From assembly GCA_033807695.1 (NCBI GenBank), contig CM066306.1:2108001-2172000 (forward strand): a stretch of DNA of 64,000 nucleotides, in the 5' to 3' direction. Source of the DNA: Daedaleopsis sinensis (lineage: Eukaryota > Basidiomycota > Agaricomycetes > Polyporales > Polyporaceae). The notes beneath the pieces were generated by a model. It was given only the letters and a program-made list of their open reading frames with translations, did no database searches and had not been told where the DNA came from. Below are positions 11,301-23,900 of this stretch, in pieces. The translations under genes were made by a program, and so were the position numbers. Every line of letters begins with the position of its first letter. The stretch's first letter is position 1.

Positions 11301-12782
11301 CTAGGAAGGGATGAGCGCCTTCTTTAGATCTTCTTCGCCACGACGTTCGAGGAAACCTCCATCGCTGAGGCGCACCACGTCGGCTCGGAACTTGAATTTA
11401 CCCTCGTTGAGCCGTCTAGCACCGCGTTCAATACTGGCGATGTGCACTTCGAGGGGGATGGTGGTAGAAGCTAGCTCCGGAGCGCTGAGCTTATCACGCA
11501 GCTCGGAGAGCTCCGCCTCGATAGTCAAGAGCGTCTCGGTGGTAGCGACGACGTGGGCGACGGCGAGGCTACGGTACCAGTCGAGGTTTCGGAGGATGTC
11601 GACGTGCCGGGTCAATTGGTAGAGTTTTCCCTTGTTTCCGCCGACAAGAGTCCAAAGCTGAGAAAGGATCTCTCCGACTGCGGCTTCTGTGACGACGAGT
11701 TCCTGCTGGGACAATGTGCGAATGTTGTAAAGCTTCTCCTCGAGACTGTCGAGTTCAGAGGCCACAGTGGTCGCTTCGATGATGACTCGAGCGACCTCGG
11801 ATGACAGAACAGCCATAATCGACTTGAACATCTCGACGGCAGTTTGCTCAGCCTCCTCAACGTCGGATGCCTGAGAGTCTGCGAGCGCACGGAGGGCGTG
11901 TTCATCGAATGCTAACACACTTTAAGGTCACGGTGAGTATGTATCCGGGAGTATGGTGCAACGTGAAGTGACTCACGTGTCGACAACACCATAGAGCCTC
12001 GCAGAGAACAGCTGTAGGTCGCGTCCAGCCTCTTTTGCACCCTGCGCGAACTCCTCCAGGGACTTCGAAAGGGTCTGCCGACCTGTGAGGTTGCTTCCCT
12101 TTACGACGATGACCAGGTCTTTCACCGCAAGCTCGGCGTGCTTGACGCCCAGGGCGAGCTGAGAACCCGCAGCGGATTGCGTGAGGAGCTGGTCCAGAGT
12201 ACGGCTCTGGAGGGCCATGAGGTGTGGAAAGTCGATGCGTTGAATGTCGTCAACAGGCTTGCGACCGAGGTTCCCGAAAGTCGCCGTGAACGCACCGGCC
12301 ATAGTGGTGACATGGCATGCAGAAAATCCGGGGAAGACGGCGCAGATGGGGGCTAGACTAACCGTAGCAGCGTCGATGACATGTCCAAGGAGCACGAGCA
12401 TCGCATAGACGACAAGGAAGATGGTGAAAGGAGTCTTGAGCACACGGATAACACCGGTCAAAACGTCCAGCGCGGACTTGCACACGAAGACAAACAGGTT
12501 GCTGGCTTTGTCCTGTGAGGTCGCGGTCTGGGTGCCGACGACACGGGGCGGTGCAGCGACCGCGACCGGAGGGGCAGCGACCGCGACCGGAGGTGGAGCT
12601 ACCGCGACTTGAGGCGCCGCGCCTGGGACCAGTGGCGCAATACCTCCGGCCGGCGCATCAGCGTCGGCTCCATAGTCGGGGGCGGCATTCGCGACGTCGA
12701 TCTGGCGTCCAGTGCTAGCTGCACTGGCGGAAGACCCACTGGCGGAAGACCCACTGGCTGAAGGGGAAGACGAATCGGGCTA
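11301..12782 (-). CDS. Predicted membrane protein with coiled-coil C-terminus, 5' end unresolved
   Basis: Two long exons are joined by a GTGAGT intron: about 12782-11977 and 11919-11301. The first begins with a Ser/Ala/Gly and then Ala/Pro/Val-rich low-complexity stretch (PPPVAVAAPPVAVAA). It continues into an ordered part with a clear membrane helix, PFTIFLVVYAMLVLLGHVI, and a second hydrophobic stretch. The rest of both exons is Leu/Glu/Ala-rich helix with heptad-like spacing (for example ELDSLEEKLYNIRTLSQQEL), suggesting coiled coil. The first exon is preceded by an in-frame TAG that fits an acceptor (CTACCTAG), so an upstream exon with the start codon should exist but was not identified. 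Proteins of this layout are common in Agaricomycetes without a known role. Confidence 0.6.
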
Positions 12783-13601
12783 GGTAGTTCGTTGTGAGCA
12801 GCGGTTCATGTGTTTAAGTACATACACGTACCGGGTCAGCTACATGTACCTGGTTAGCCTTTTTGCGGTTTCGGGGAGAAGTACGAGTAGTATGCATGAT
12901 CACTGCTGTGAGGATGGAGATGTTCTGACGAGAGGAGGGTCGAGATGGGATGCGCGTTCGGAGAGCGCGTGTGCGCGTATATGAATCCCTCTTCGCCTGT
13001 GCCACTCGGGAAGTGCCATCTAGACAAAGAATGGCAACGTTGCGTGATCCATGAGCTAGATCCGTGATAAAGGAAGACCTGCGTGGTACGCACGCGTACC
13101 TTCAATCGAGCGCGTCGATCTTGAAGGCAGAGAAGTGACACGGTGTATTCAAGCGTAGTCCACAAATTCGCTGGCGTATATGGTACAGGAGAATGGAGGC
13201 GAGCGCGGGGAAACAGATTGTTACATGAGGATACGAGGCGAGTGCGAGGAAACAGAGTGTTACAGAGGATACAACGACAGATCAGACAGAGATACGATCA
13301 GGCGGCACTGGGAGACACCGGCGCGGTAGATCAGCGGACCACAGCGTACGAAGGACCTGTAGCAAGCGGGTATAGTTCACTGGAGGACGAATATTTGGAC
13401 TGTAGAATAGAAGGTCAGAGCGCACGGAGTGTGTGAGGAGAGCGACTGACCCTTCAGATCGTCTCTCTGCCTCTTGAACCAGCTGGCTAAGACGAATGAT
13501 GGGTTGTGGGAGGGCGTCATGCTTAAGACACGTCCGTCGATATCACGAACGTGTCCGAGATGGACAGGGACCCAAACACCCTGAGAGTGAGGACTCTCGG
13601 A
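12783..13601. other. Intergenic, no supported gene
   Basis: I see only short unlinked open frames. The left part should contain the missing first exon of the membrane-protein gene. Around 13180-13270 there are two imperfect copies of an about 48-bp word (GCGAGCGCGGGGAAACAG / GCGAGTGCGAGGAAACAG). Confidence 0.5.
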
Positions 13602-14548
13602 TCACAACCAAATCTGAATGCCCTTGATGGAACGGTGTAAGAAGAGATCACCGATCTGCAACTCGTCCAACGTCTTCAGGTCAGGAGGACGAGCGAGCGG
13701 TCGGTTTGCGATCAAAGGAGGATCGGCCTTCTTCTTGCGCAACTCCCACCACGCGGTCTCGAACTCTTGCCGGGACTTCTTGCCCTTGCGACCCGCAGCG
13801 CTCTTTTCCTCGTCGCTGGGCTGGCATGCTTGACGGGTGCGCTTGTAAGCCTGCGTGATAACATGAGAATCGCTCGTAACGTGTACGTAGATTGACAACC
13901 TACGTCCGCGTCGACCGGGAGCATGGGTGCAAGTTCTTGAAGTCCTTGGGAGGCGCCTCCGGTGACACTGCTGCGCGCGTTGCGCGTAGAAGCTGAGCGA
14001 GTCACGACAGTCGAGTACGATGGGGTCGGCAGAAACTGCTCGAGGTTGTCGGGAGGGAAATCACGGGCGGGGGTCCCTGGACGGCTCGCAGAGGGGAATG
14101 GAGTGACGGCGCGAGCCGAGCTTGCTCGAGAGGCGGCGGGGGTAGTCAAGATACTTGACGTACGTAGGATAGAGGCCCGGGGCTTCGTGTTCGGGGTGGG
14201 ACTGCCGGCCATGGGTGCCACGGATGTGCTGCGCGTCTCTGAAGGGAATCTCACCGGCGAGTGCCTCAATCCTTCACCTTCGTACCTAACGAGCAATGGA
14301 GCGGCAGCTGGCTCTTCCTTGACGACGGCGTCGCTGCATGGGTTGAGAAGCATCAGTAATAGCTCTCAAGGAAGAGCAGATTCAACATACGCAGCATGTG
14401 TCTGAGCGACATCCCTAAGGACTGTCGGGATACGAGGTCTGCCGTAGGGAACGCACACAGGCGCAGCAAAGTCAAGAAAGGTCGGCCCGCGCAGCTCCTT
14501 CAAGATTCGCGCTTGAAAGACATAGTCCGGTCGTTTTTTGGGAGCCAT
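13602..14548 (-). CDS. Hypothetical basic, serine-rich protein, 278 aa
   Basis: Three exons, 14548-14391, 14333-13904 and 13850-13602, join with GTATGT and GTAGGT donors and keep one frame. The start is MAPKKRPDYVFQARILKEL. The middle is a Ser/Thr/Pro/Arg-rich disordered stretch. The C-terminal 80 residues are basic then Pro/Leu-rich (GRKGKKSRQEFETAWWELRK, then KTLDELQIGDLFLHRSIKG). I recognise no family. The KKSRQEF patch could be a nuclear localisation or DNA-contact region, which is inference. It is one of several minus-strand genes between the SUN and WD40 genes in the large element. Confidence 0.6.
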
Positions 14549-15001
14549 GTGTATGCTGGACGGAGGTGTCGAGACGGAGGTGGAGACGAGACGATGTTGG
14601 GTGTGGCTGAGAGGATGTCCGGAGGATATCGCAGAAGTAAAGGAGCCACTTCCTTGTCGCCATGGTGGGAGCCAAAGAGGACAAAGCTTCGTGGGGGGAC
14701 AAAGCATGGGGAAACGTGGTGAAACCTACATGCTCCAGCGGAGTTAGGCGCGAGAGCGTCTAAGAGCGTCGGGGCACAGCCACGCGCCCTCGTGCGCCCA
14801 ATTAGGCATCGTCGCGAGCCGGCGCGCGCGCCGCGATGCGTGGAAGGCCTTTCTGCAACTTCGAGAATTTCATTGTCACTCCATCGCGTTGTTTGGTTGG
14901 GTGCGCAATGTTGTTTGTTACATCAGTTCCTTCAACACGTCCGGTCGCTGTGTGCCGCCTCACATCTCTCCTTCCGAATCGTCGAACATCTACTAGCCAC
15001 C

Positions 15002-15511
15002 ATGCCACTCCCTGCCGAACTTGTCGTTCGTCCGCCGCCGCGGTACACCCGTCACCTAGGGAAGCTGCTCTTAGTCATGGTCCTCCTCGTCCTGTACGAC
15101 ACTCTCAGCTTGGTTGGGGAGGTGGAACAACACAAAAGAGGGAGTACGCCTATAATGGGAGCCGCTGCTCCGGTGGAAATCTTCGAGGTCACCACTAGAT
15201 TCTCTGGAGAGGGTACGCACTTCGTGCTGAATGGTCGTCGGAATACGGTCTTACACGCTACAGTCATAGTCTGCACGACCACACGAGATGGGAGGGGTAC
15301 AGCAACTAGCGCACCCATCCAAGTCGGATACCTGTACAGTTGTGATGCGTCGGTGAGCACAGTAGCACCCTTCCTCGCACATTACCTCGTGGACTTATGC
15401 AGTGCATCTTCCGTAGCGTTCGTATACGCAGAAGTTTCGCGCCGGCCAGGCTGGATGTTTGGCCTTCCACGATGCTGCTTCGATGGAGCGGTTCATGACG
15501 TGCTTCGTTGA
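15002..15511 (+). CDS. Small hypothetical membrane protein, 169 aa
   Basis: The frame from MPLPAELVVRPPPRYTRHLG carries one strong hydrophobic helix, KLLLVMVLLVLYDTLSLV, at about residues 21-38. About 120 residues without recognisable motif follow, including two Cys (CTTTRDG, YSCDAS). It is uninterrupted from the ATG and stands alone on its strand between minus-strand genes. The frame is open further upstream, so the true start could be earlier. I cannot assign a family. It could equally be an exon of a larger gene or a chance open frame in GC-rich DNA. Confidence 0.4.
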   Translation: MPLPAELVVRPPPRYTRHLGKLLLVMVLLVLYDTLSLVGEVEQHKRGSTPIMGAAAPVEIFEVTTRFSGEGTHFVLNGRRNTVLHATVIVCTTTRDGRGTATSAPIQVGYLYSCDASVSTVAPFLAHYLVDLCSASSVAFVYAEVSRRPGWMFGLPRCCFDGAVHDVLR

Positions 15512-15759
15512 GGAGCTGTAGTGGATTGACCTTGTTCTATTGTACTCCCAAGTTATATACATTGTGCGTCCTCTAGCATCAGAGATCGTCTCGCGGCCTC
15601 GCAGATTGGGTATACGCGAGTGCCGCGAGGCAGATAAACGTGACCGACCAAGAAAACCAAACAGAGCGAGAAGGAAATACTCGAGTTGTAGGCTGGGCTA
15701 CACGCTCTGTGCCTGGCTGAACTCGCTCTGAATGCCCATATGATCATGATCAGCAGCGG

Positions 15760-17086
15760 TTTGAACAGACAGCGATGATGACCGACTTACGCATATGTTC
15801 CTCGGCCTTCCAGATGTAGCACGTCGACGGTGCGTCGACGTTCATCGCTCCGGCTGCAATGAAGAAGACATCCTTCTCTGTATCGTAGTGTGCCTGGGGA
15901 AAACAATCAAAAACAATCACCATTGGTGCCCGAATCATGTGCTAAAGCGCACTTACCGCAATGGCGACCGCTTCCGCCTGCAGTGGCACGGGAAGTCTGT
16001 ACAAGACGTTTGCGGTCGGAGGCTGCCTGTCCGTTTCGTTGCCAGCGTCTTGGATATGCAATACGTCCCACAGGGTGAGCTGACCAGCAGTACTTCCTCC
16101 CAGAAGAGCTAGACCTCCGTGTATCCAGATAGCAGGCGTGGGGATGCCGCGGCGAATCTCGTGGTCTACAGTGCAGAGCGGATCACCGGACGCCAGAGAG
16201 TATATGTCGAAACCCCGGATCGCGTTGGAAACGACAATGCGCGTGCCATCGGGAGATACATCCGCACTTGCACTATGGCGTATTGTCTCAGTATGGGACC
16301 CCTGCAGATCAGCTGCACGCTGCACGTACATAAGACCATTGAGGGAGAAAGTACGAGTCCTAGTCCAGTTGTCGGTATTGAAGAGCCTGCTGGATGATCA
16401 GCAAGGTTAGGTGAGTAGAAGCAAGTGTGACTCACACAATGCCGTGGTTCATGTAGGTCACAGCGAGTGCAGACGGATATTGAGCCGAAGAGATCCAATG
16501 GATGCTCGTAACGAGAACTTCCTTGGCTTCGTTGTATGAGCTTTTCGGGGGATCTTCAATATCCATCTGGCGGATGTACGTGCTCTCTGAGAGAGCTCTG
16601 CTGAGACGAGTGGCCAGAGGTAATGATAATACACTACATACCTTCGTCGTTCCACTTCCAGACCGACAAATCAGAACCCGCACCGGATGCAAGGCGGTCG
16701 TCGTTCAGAGCAAGACACTCCACGGGGTTTGAATGAGCAAGGAAGCCACGAACTTCAATGTATTGCTAATGATGAGTTAGAGTCGCGAACAGTGATGATA
16801 AATGGAGAAGACTACATACTCCGCCGATGCTATAAGTCGCGATATACCCATCCTGAGAGCCGCAGAGGAATCTGCTCTCGTCTTTCGTAGGCCACTGAAT
16901 TGAAAGGACCGGGCTTGCGCCCTTGAAACAACACAGCAGCTCTCTTTCCGTCACATTCCAGATACAAACCCGACCGTCTAGGCCTGCTGTAGCCAAGTAC
17001 GTGCCCTCGCAGCTGAAGGCCGCCCGAACTATACCCTTCGTGTGTACAGTTGTAAGGGGTTCAAGTTGCTGGTACTGGAGTATCAT
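15760..17086 (-). CDS. WD40-repeat protein
   Basis: WD40 proteins form beta-propeller scaffolds. Exons run from 17086 down: MILQYQQLEPLTTVH to SIGG (ends 16820), QYIEVRGFLAHS onward (starts 16765), ESTYIRQMDIEDPP, LFNTDNWTRTRTF through VPLQAEAVAIA, then AHYDTEKDVFFIAAGAMN. The introns are GTATGT/GTAAGT/GTGAGT with AG acceptors. Repeat hallmarks are visible: GTYLATAGLDGRVCIWNV, ASGAGSDLSVWKW, GGSTAGQLTLWDV and the closing STCYIWKA, so at least five to seven blades. The last exon and stop lie near or below 15760 and were not fixed. The layout resembles the common Agaricomycete WD40 proteins. Partner and role are unknown; it is probably cargo in the large element. Confidence 0.8.
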
Positions 17087-17559
17087 GGTTGAAACGCTGA
17101 CATCTTCGGAGGAGGAAGTGTGTTATGATGATAGAGGTTGCGGAAGGAAAGTACGCCACTCACCAGCCTCCTGCTTCGGAGCCTCCCTGCGCCTCAGCGC
17201 TCCGAGGCACGTGACGCGATGCGCGTAGCGCTCTGCGCGGGCTGAGTCTCAGCGCTAGCTAGGTCAGGTCTCAGCCAGGCTCCTTCTGTTCGTCGATATC
17301 CTTCTCATGTTCGTCGATATCCTTCTCATCCAGTTCTTCGCACCTCTCATCATGACCTTCAATGAATGCGATGACCTCCTGCCTTCCGCTTGTGCCGCAA
17401 AGTCTAGCACTTCTTGGGGACGCTCCTGACGAGCATCATGAGGCCTTGTATGGCCTTTGTCATGGCCCCAGTATGTGTCACAGTGGGAGAGGCGTACTCT
17501 CTCGCTATACTTTCTCTTGCGCGTGCTCTGTGAGCCTCTCCTTTTCTTGCCGCTGCATC

Positions 17560-18741
17560 ATGTCCTCTGTCGCTGGTCGCCGAAATGTGCTACAGGTCAG
17601 TCCCATAAGTCAGTCCTCCTAGAGCAATGCTGACAGACCTCCGCAGGCTGTTGCTTCCATGAAGGTACTTCCCTTTCTGCTTCACCCCTACCTTGCTGAC
17701 CAAATACGATATAGCTGGGCCGACATATAACCACCTGTGAGGAGCTTGAAGTGTTCCGTCGGAAGACGACTATTCACCCCCAGGTCGGGGTGATCCTGGA
17801 GGATCTCCGGATTGCCATTCACGATCTTTTGCCTGTACCCACGCTGCGAGGCTGCTTCCACTCAGTCCCGAATCTGGTCGACCTCGACCTCATCATGTCT
17901 AATCCTGACACGCCGGATCTCTTCCTTGGCATTCAAATCGATACTCTGCGGTTTTTCCGCACCAATCTTCATCATTGTCACCTCACCGCGTTCTTCGTTC
18001 ACCACCCTAACATCGAGATCCTTGACCTGGATCTGTGTGGCCCGCAGGACATAGAGTGCCCACTCTTACCCCAACATCTCCCCCACGTCACGTCGGTGTC
18101 TGGTCCCGCTCAGTGTGTCTCGCGTTTGATGAACAAGTCATCATTTCGTTTGACCATGCGGTCAGCGCACGACCGCGCAAGTCCCGTTACACTTCTCCGT
18201 TCCATCAAGCTGCGTCTCACGTCCGTGTACGCCCTCACTTTGGACTTTTTCGCCGATGAGCACGACATCCTGTCGAACATCGTGACCACTTGTCCGAACG
18301 TCACGAAGCTGATGTTGTTGGAGAAACCGTCGAGAATGGTACGCATTTCTTTCTCGATCTTTCACTCACCGACTGAACACTTGTCTACAGGGCCGCCGAC
18401 ATAATTCCAATCGCCGTGCTTGGAACGATGCGCGCACATGGTCGAAGACATTATCCTGTCTGCCGCGCCTCGAAGAGCTCATGCTCCGTACCGGAGCGAA
18501 GTTCGTGCAGAACTTCCGATACGAGTCCGAGGAACGCCGTATCCTCACGCGATGGATCAATGGAGTCTACTCGGCGACTCGCGGACGCGCTCGTCCTCAT
18601 CCGATGCTATACCACATCGGTGTATGGTATAGTGCTGACGAACCCACCCGCGGCATCGTCACCCACTGGTCCCGAGCGTATGGTATCTGGGAGCGAAACT
18701 CCGTCATCATTCACCCCCCACCGTCATACGATTTCTTGTGA
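17560..18741 (+). CDS. F-box/LRR-like protein (paralogue 1)
   Basis: Four exons join in frame: 17560-17595, 17647-17664, 17715-18338 and 18391-18741. The protein starts MSSVAGRRNVLQ. It carries leucine-rich spacing typical of basidiomycete F-box-associated LRR proteins (VPNLVDLDLIM, HPNIEILDLDLCG, CPNVTKLMLLEKP). An N-terminal F-box is not clearly visible, so it may be an LRR-only derivative. The last exon holds a conserved block, GVWYSADEPTRGIVTHWSRA, that recurs in the gene at 26165-27302. The two are clear paralogues with the same exon pattern, lying on either side of the Tnp2 transposase. If an F-box were present the role would be substrate recognition for an SCF ubiquitin ligase; that is inference. 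Confidence 0.7.
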
Positions 18742-19071
18742 TAGCGGCGCATATAAAGGAGACGCCGTGTACGCGCGAGGATTGTGGGGGCCTGGTGCGC
18801 GCGTGGAGAGTAGGGTGAGCCCGAGGATGCACGGCGGGGTCGCTGGCGACACGCCTGCGCGCGAGCGACGGGGCGCAATGCGCGATATGATATTTCTTGC
18901 TCGCAAAAATATGATCGTTCCTTTGTATTGATTGGTGCTGCCCTATCTCATTATTCCAACAACACTCGACTGCGCCTCGCAAAGGCTCTTTGTATGCTCA
19001 GGTGGAGGCATACGTATTCCGCGCGACTGTCATCCCCTAGCCCTTCTACTTCACCACCACACTGCTGCGAC

Positions 19072-20844
19072 ATGTCGTTCTCTGAGTCTTCAGACCTGTC
19101 GCTCTCGCGTATTACTATCGACCACCCAGAGTTGAACTGCACTCCAAACTTTGATGACCCCATAAGCGCCGAATGCATTTCGTATGGGAGCGATTTAGAC
19201 GACGACCCGGCTGATGACTTCGGCCCTCTCCCCACCTCCCTTGGGACGCCTGAGCGAGCTTGGACACCTGGCTGCACCCCCGAAGACCTCGCTATACCCC
19301 GGGCTCTCCCCCAGTCCGAGTCCGAGTCCGAGGAGGAGACTGACGCAGAGGCTGTTGGAGCAGTGGATACGGTAGATTTCAGCCACACCTCGTAAGTGCG
19401 CAAGAGTCACGCTCGTGTTAAGTTGCTGATGCATTCCGTGTTCTTGATAGCCCCTCGCAAACCCGTCAGCGTGGAGAAGGCTCTGGCAGCTATGCTGACC
19501 TGGAGCACGAGCTGGGCATCCTCAGAGTCTCTGGCTCTGCGCTGTTACGAGCTGTGATGGAACTCGTGCAGGCTAATGTGAGTATATTCCCCCGCATCCG
19601 TGCTACGACCCTTCCAACGCCACGGCAGGCCCAAGATGGTACAATACGAACTGTGTCCATGGACCGAGAAATCCTGCAAGAAATAGCTGCCGTGGACAAT
19701 TATTTGCATATCGTGCACAACGCGTTGCTCCGCCGCGACCGTCAGTGACTTGCCACAGTCCATTTTAACGCTTTGAACCTCATCGGTGTGACAGGTCGCA
19801 TGAGCTCCGCAATCAGGAGCATGCATGTGCAAGAGTATCGAGAAGTTCAAGGCAGGCTCTCCTCGACCAAGGCCAAGCTTGCATCTTTCAGAGCGAGGTC
19901 AGGCCAGGATCAGAAGCACGTCGAGGCGATGGACCAAGACATCGCGTCCAACCCGGGCCAGCGTCCCTCGCCGAGCATGAGCCCTGTCACCCTATCCTCT
20001 CCTGGCGTTGCCGGACTTCCGAGTCCGAGTCCAAGTCCCACTCCAAGTCCCACTCCGGCACCCGTTGGCGTTACCGCAGACCCACATAGTGCCTTACGTA
20101 GGCCTGTTCGAGTCGAGGATACCACTCGCGAAACTCGGCGACGCTCATGGGGACATTCTGCGAATAAGGTATGTAATCGCATGAGTTCTCGTGCGATATT
20201 GGGTTCAAATAGCATGCGTAGAGAACAGACCCTGCTGCTCCAGCTCCGTATTCCTGTAAGAGCGCGTCCGGTACGCCGATTCCCGCCGTCCGTATCGTTG
20301 GGACCAGAAAATCCGGTACACGTTGCGCTCTTAATGCGCACGAAGAGCCAACTCCCTCTCGTTCTGGTCCCGAGGTCTGCGAACCTATCCCGACGACTTC
20401 CCCGCTAGTTTGCGAGTCGGACGCTCGCGACGGTCTGCCGTCAGATGTCTCTCCTGCTTCCGCGGATTCCAAACGCTCTGTTGGCTGTGCAAGCGTCGAA
20501 CCCGCCTTGTCTCAGAGTGGCCCTGCCTCTGATAACATCCCCAACGTCTCACCGAGTCCCGGTTCCTCCGATCTCCGCGTGAAGTTCTTCCGTAGCCAAG
20601 TCACATGTGCACAGGTACGTGCTTATACATGCGCAATTTCCGTTCCGTTCACAATCTTCCTCAGGCGCAATTAACCTCGCTGCTGGAGCGAAGGAACGTT
20701 GTATACTGCGTATCCATCGTCCTGTTGCTTGTCATTACATTCATCGTCGTGCATCGGATGTGCCGCCCAGTTTCGCCGACAGCGGTGGCTCAAACCTTGC
20801 ATCCCATCTGGGAGCGAGCTCGGTCGCAGAAGCGCTCCTTTTGA
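19072..20844 (+). CDS. Tail-anchored coiled-coil/disordered protein, 501 aa
   Basis: Six exons keep one frame: 19072-19391, 19451-19577, 19629-19740, 19795-20168, 20222-20614 and 20665-20844. The N-terminal 110 residues are acidic (SESESEEETDAEA). A helical segment follows (DLEHELGILRVSGSALLRAV, EYREVQGRLSSTKAKLASF), then a Ser/Pro-rich stretch (PSPSPSPTPSPTPAP) and more low complexity. A single hydrophobic helix, VVYCVSIVLLLVITFIVV, lies near the C-terminus with a basic tail of about 30 residues. This is the topology of a tail-anchored membrane protein. It ends 130 bp before the transposase start, on the same strand. A KASH-like role with the SUN protein of the same element is conceivable, but the tail lacks the usual terminal proline motif. 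Confidence 0.7.
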
Positions 20845-20973
20845 TCCGATGGAGCATTATTGTTTGATCGTTCACATGTGAGATACTTAGGTCCTCGATG
20901 TCAAATACAAGTAGCCTGCCGATGAAATCGATCATCCTACCCTCCTTCTCGCCTCCTTCTCGCACATATCACT

Positions 20974-23900
20974 ATGCCCGTCTGCACATGCAGTCGATGT
21001 ATCCAGCTGACCTATGTTGAAAATCATGTAGCGCGGCCGGGTCAAATGCAACCCTCTCGAGTCTACAAGCAGCACATGGCACAAGACGAGTTCCGCGACA
21101 CTGCTATCGCGCGAGATCAGGATGTTGTGGCCAACACTATCTTACTGCAAACCCTCCAGCTGGATACTTCTAACCCCACAGCACGACTTCCGGTTCGTCC
21201 AGGCGACTGCTCCGATGAAGACCAGCCTCTGCCTTCGCCTACGCCCGAGCCGCCAGAAGTTATCAAACCCGTGAGTATTATACTTGGCTACCTAGCGTGA
21301 TATACAGCCAACAGGCTATCCCTGCAGGACAAGCATGCGATAAGAGAACGTTTTGATCTCGTTGCGCGCCTAGACTCAGGGCGGAAACTGCGTTCTCAGT
21401 CACTCTCCTCTGAGCCACAGCTAGTCTTCAAGAGCACCCCGACGTCGATATCTGAACCACCAGGCGAGCTCGATGCTTCTCGTGGCGACAACATTGCGTT
21501 CACGGGATATCAGGACTGGCTTCGGGCGGAGCTGTGGAAGCATGGGGATCTTGAGCCCGTCGGTGACAAGGACACCGATCATCGCTACATCGGCGAAGTC
21601 AACCAACTGCGCGGCGAACTCGAGCGACTTGATACACTGAAGGTGCGAGCATGGAGAAAGCTCCTGTATCAGACTCTTGGTGGAGATTCAGAACCTGCGG
21701 TTGTACATGCCGGAATGTACGATTATACTCCATTCATTATGTGGCTGAGTCGCCTGTAGTCGTCGACGATGGTACACGACCAGAGCTACCCCACTTCCTA
21801 CTCGCCGCTCTATTGATGGCCACGGTCTTTCATTCCCTCGCTACGGTCTCGTTCCCCCAAGTCCAATACATGCTGGCGACGTTACGAGTCGTGATCTTCG
21901 GCGCGTTCACTGTCGCTTTCGCTGCGCCCCAGTCGTACGGGTCCCTGACACCGGAGCAGTTGAATCTGTTGAAGACAGTCCCCCTTGATATTCGAAGTGC
22001 ACTCGACCTACTCCATCTCGAACCGGGGATCACGAATTATGCCTGCTGTCCCAACTGTTTCGCCATTTATCCGCCCGACCCGACGACTCCAGACGACCCA
22101 TATCCTCATCATTGCTCCCGCACCCAGGTCGGGAACCCTCCGTGCAATACGCTGCTCGTCAAGAAGCGGTTCGTTCGCGGAAAACGTCCACAGGACGGAT
22201 GGAGGACGATTTTCCGCGCTGTTCGTGTCTATCCGTATCGCTCCCTCAAGACGTGGATCGCGGAACTACTCGATCGGCCGGGGATCGAGGACACTCTCTC
22301 GAAGTACGCACAGGAGAAGCCATCCGGTGAAAGGTGCGGCGACATCTTCCACGCCCCAGAGATCCGGGATTTCATGGGTCCCGACGGCAAGACGCGTTTC
22401 ACTTCGCCGACTAAAGACAAGTCCATCAACCTTGTCTTCAGCCTCAATATAGACTGGTTCAATCCTTATGGTAACCGGAAAGCTGCTAGATCTCAAAGTG
22501 TCGGTGCGGTGTGGCTAGCATGTCTCAGTCTACCGCCGAACATACGGTATCGGCCAGAGAACATCTTTCTCGCAGCCGTCATCCCTGGCCCGAAGGAACC
22601 AGGCGTCGACGACCTCAATCCCCTTCTCGCTCCGCTTGTGCAAGAGTTCCTCGACCTCTGGAACACTAGGATTGTTGTCAAGAAGGCTGCAACGAAGTGG
22701 TTTGGACGCGTTCGAGTCGTCCGTGCGGCCCTTATACCCCTTGTCTGCGACCTTCCTGCCCTTCGCAAGGTAGCCGGATTTGGACATTACGCCGCGACGC
22801 ACTTCTGTTCCTACTGCTCCATCCGCCTCCATGACATGAATAACGTCGAACGCTCTTCATGGCCACGACGTCCATCATGGTCAGAACATCTTGAACTTGC
22901 TACTCGCTCGAGAGATGCAAGCAGCGCTGCCGAAAGGGAGAAGATATTCGGCATGTACGGCATTCGCTGGTCGGAACTTCTCCGCCTCCCATATTGGGAT
23001 CCAACCCGCTACGCAGTCATCGACGTCATGCATAACACGTTCCTCGGCGAGCTTCAACATCACTGTCGCAAGGTCTGGAACATCGGTCAGTCGGGTGGGG
23101 GAGCTAGAGGGAAGTGTCATTCTCCGGAGGAGCAGCAAGAGCACCTGAACAAACTCGCGGCAGCGGTCAGCTCGAAGTCCGAAGGTTCCATCGCCGATGT
23201 GCAGAAGGATTACCTCAGCGCTGTGGCTCGTTTCAACAGCATAGTCGGTAAACGAACGAAGGAACCCACTCGACGAGAGTTTGCGAAAGCGTTCGTTGAC
23301 TGGGTGAGCCATATTTACGATCTCAGATGCTCCTTGCTGATCCTGTTGCAGGCAAACACTCACGACATGAGCGAGTTTAAGCTCCCGCCTGTCCTACCAG
23401 AAGCGAGCGCGCAATTCCGGCTTCCCATCGACGAGGAGCCCCAACTCAAGCAGCAGTGTTTCACCAAAGACGACCTTCAATGTGTTCGGGAAGATATCGA
23501 ACAGACGATCTTGCCTTCCTGGATCGAGAAACCCCCGTCGAACTTCGGCGATGCTAGCCATGGGAAGCTCAAAGCCGACGTGTGGCGCACCGTCTGCACT
23601 GTGAACCTCGTCGTCTCGCTCGTTCGCATCTGGGGCTCATCCAACTCTACTGTCGAACAACTGGAAGCATTGAAAAATTTTATTCACCTCGTGATCGCGG
23701 TCGACCTCGCGTCCCGACGCTCGATGGACCATGCCCGCGCCCTCACCTACGACTACCACATGGAACAGTATCTTCGAGGCCTTCGCACTATCTACGATCA
23801 CGCTTTGGTACCGAATCATCACGTCTCGCTCCATTTAATAGTCTTCCTCATTGGCTTCGGTCCTGTCCATGGATGGTGGGCGTTCCCGTTCGAGCGGTAC

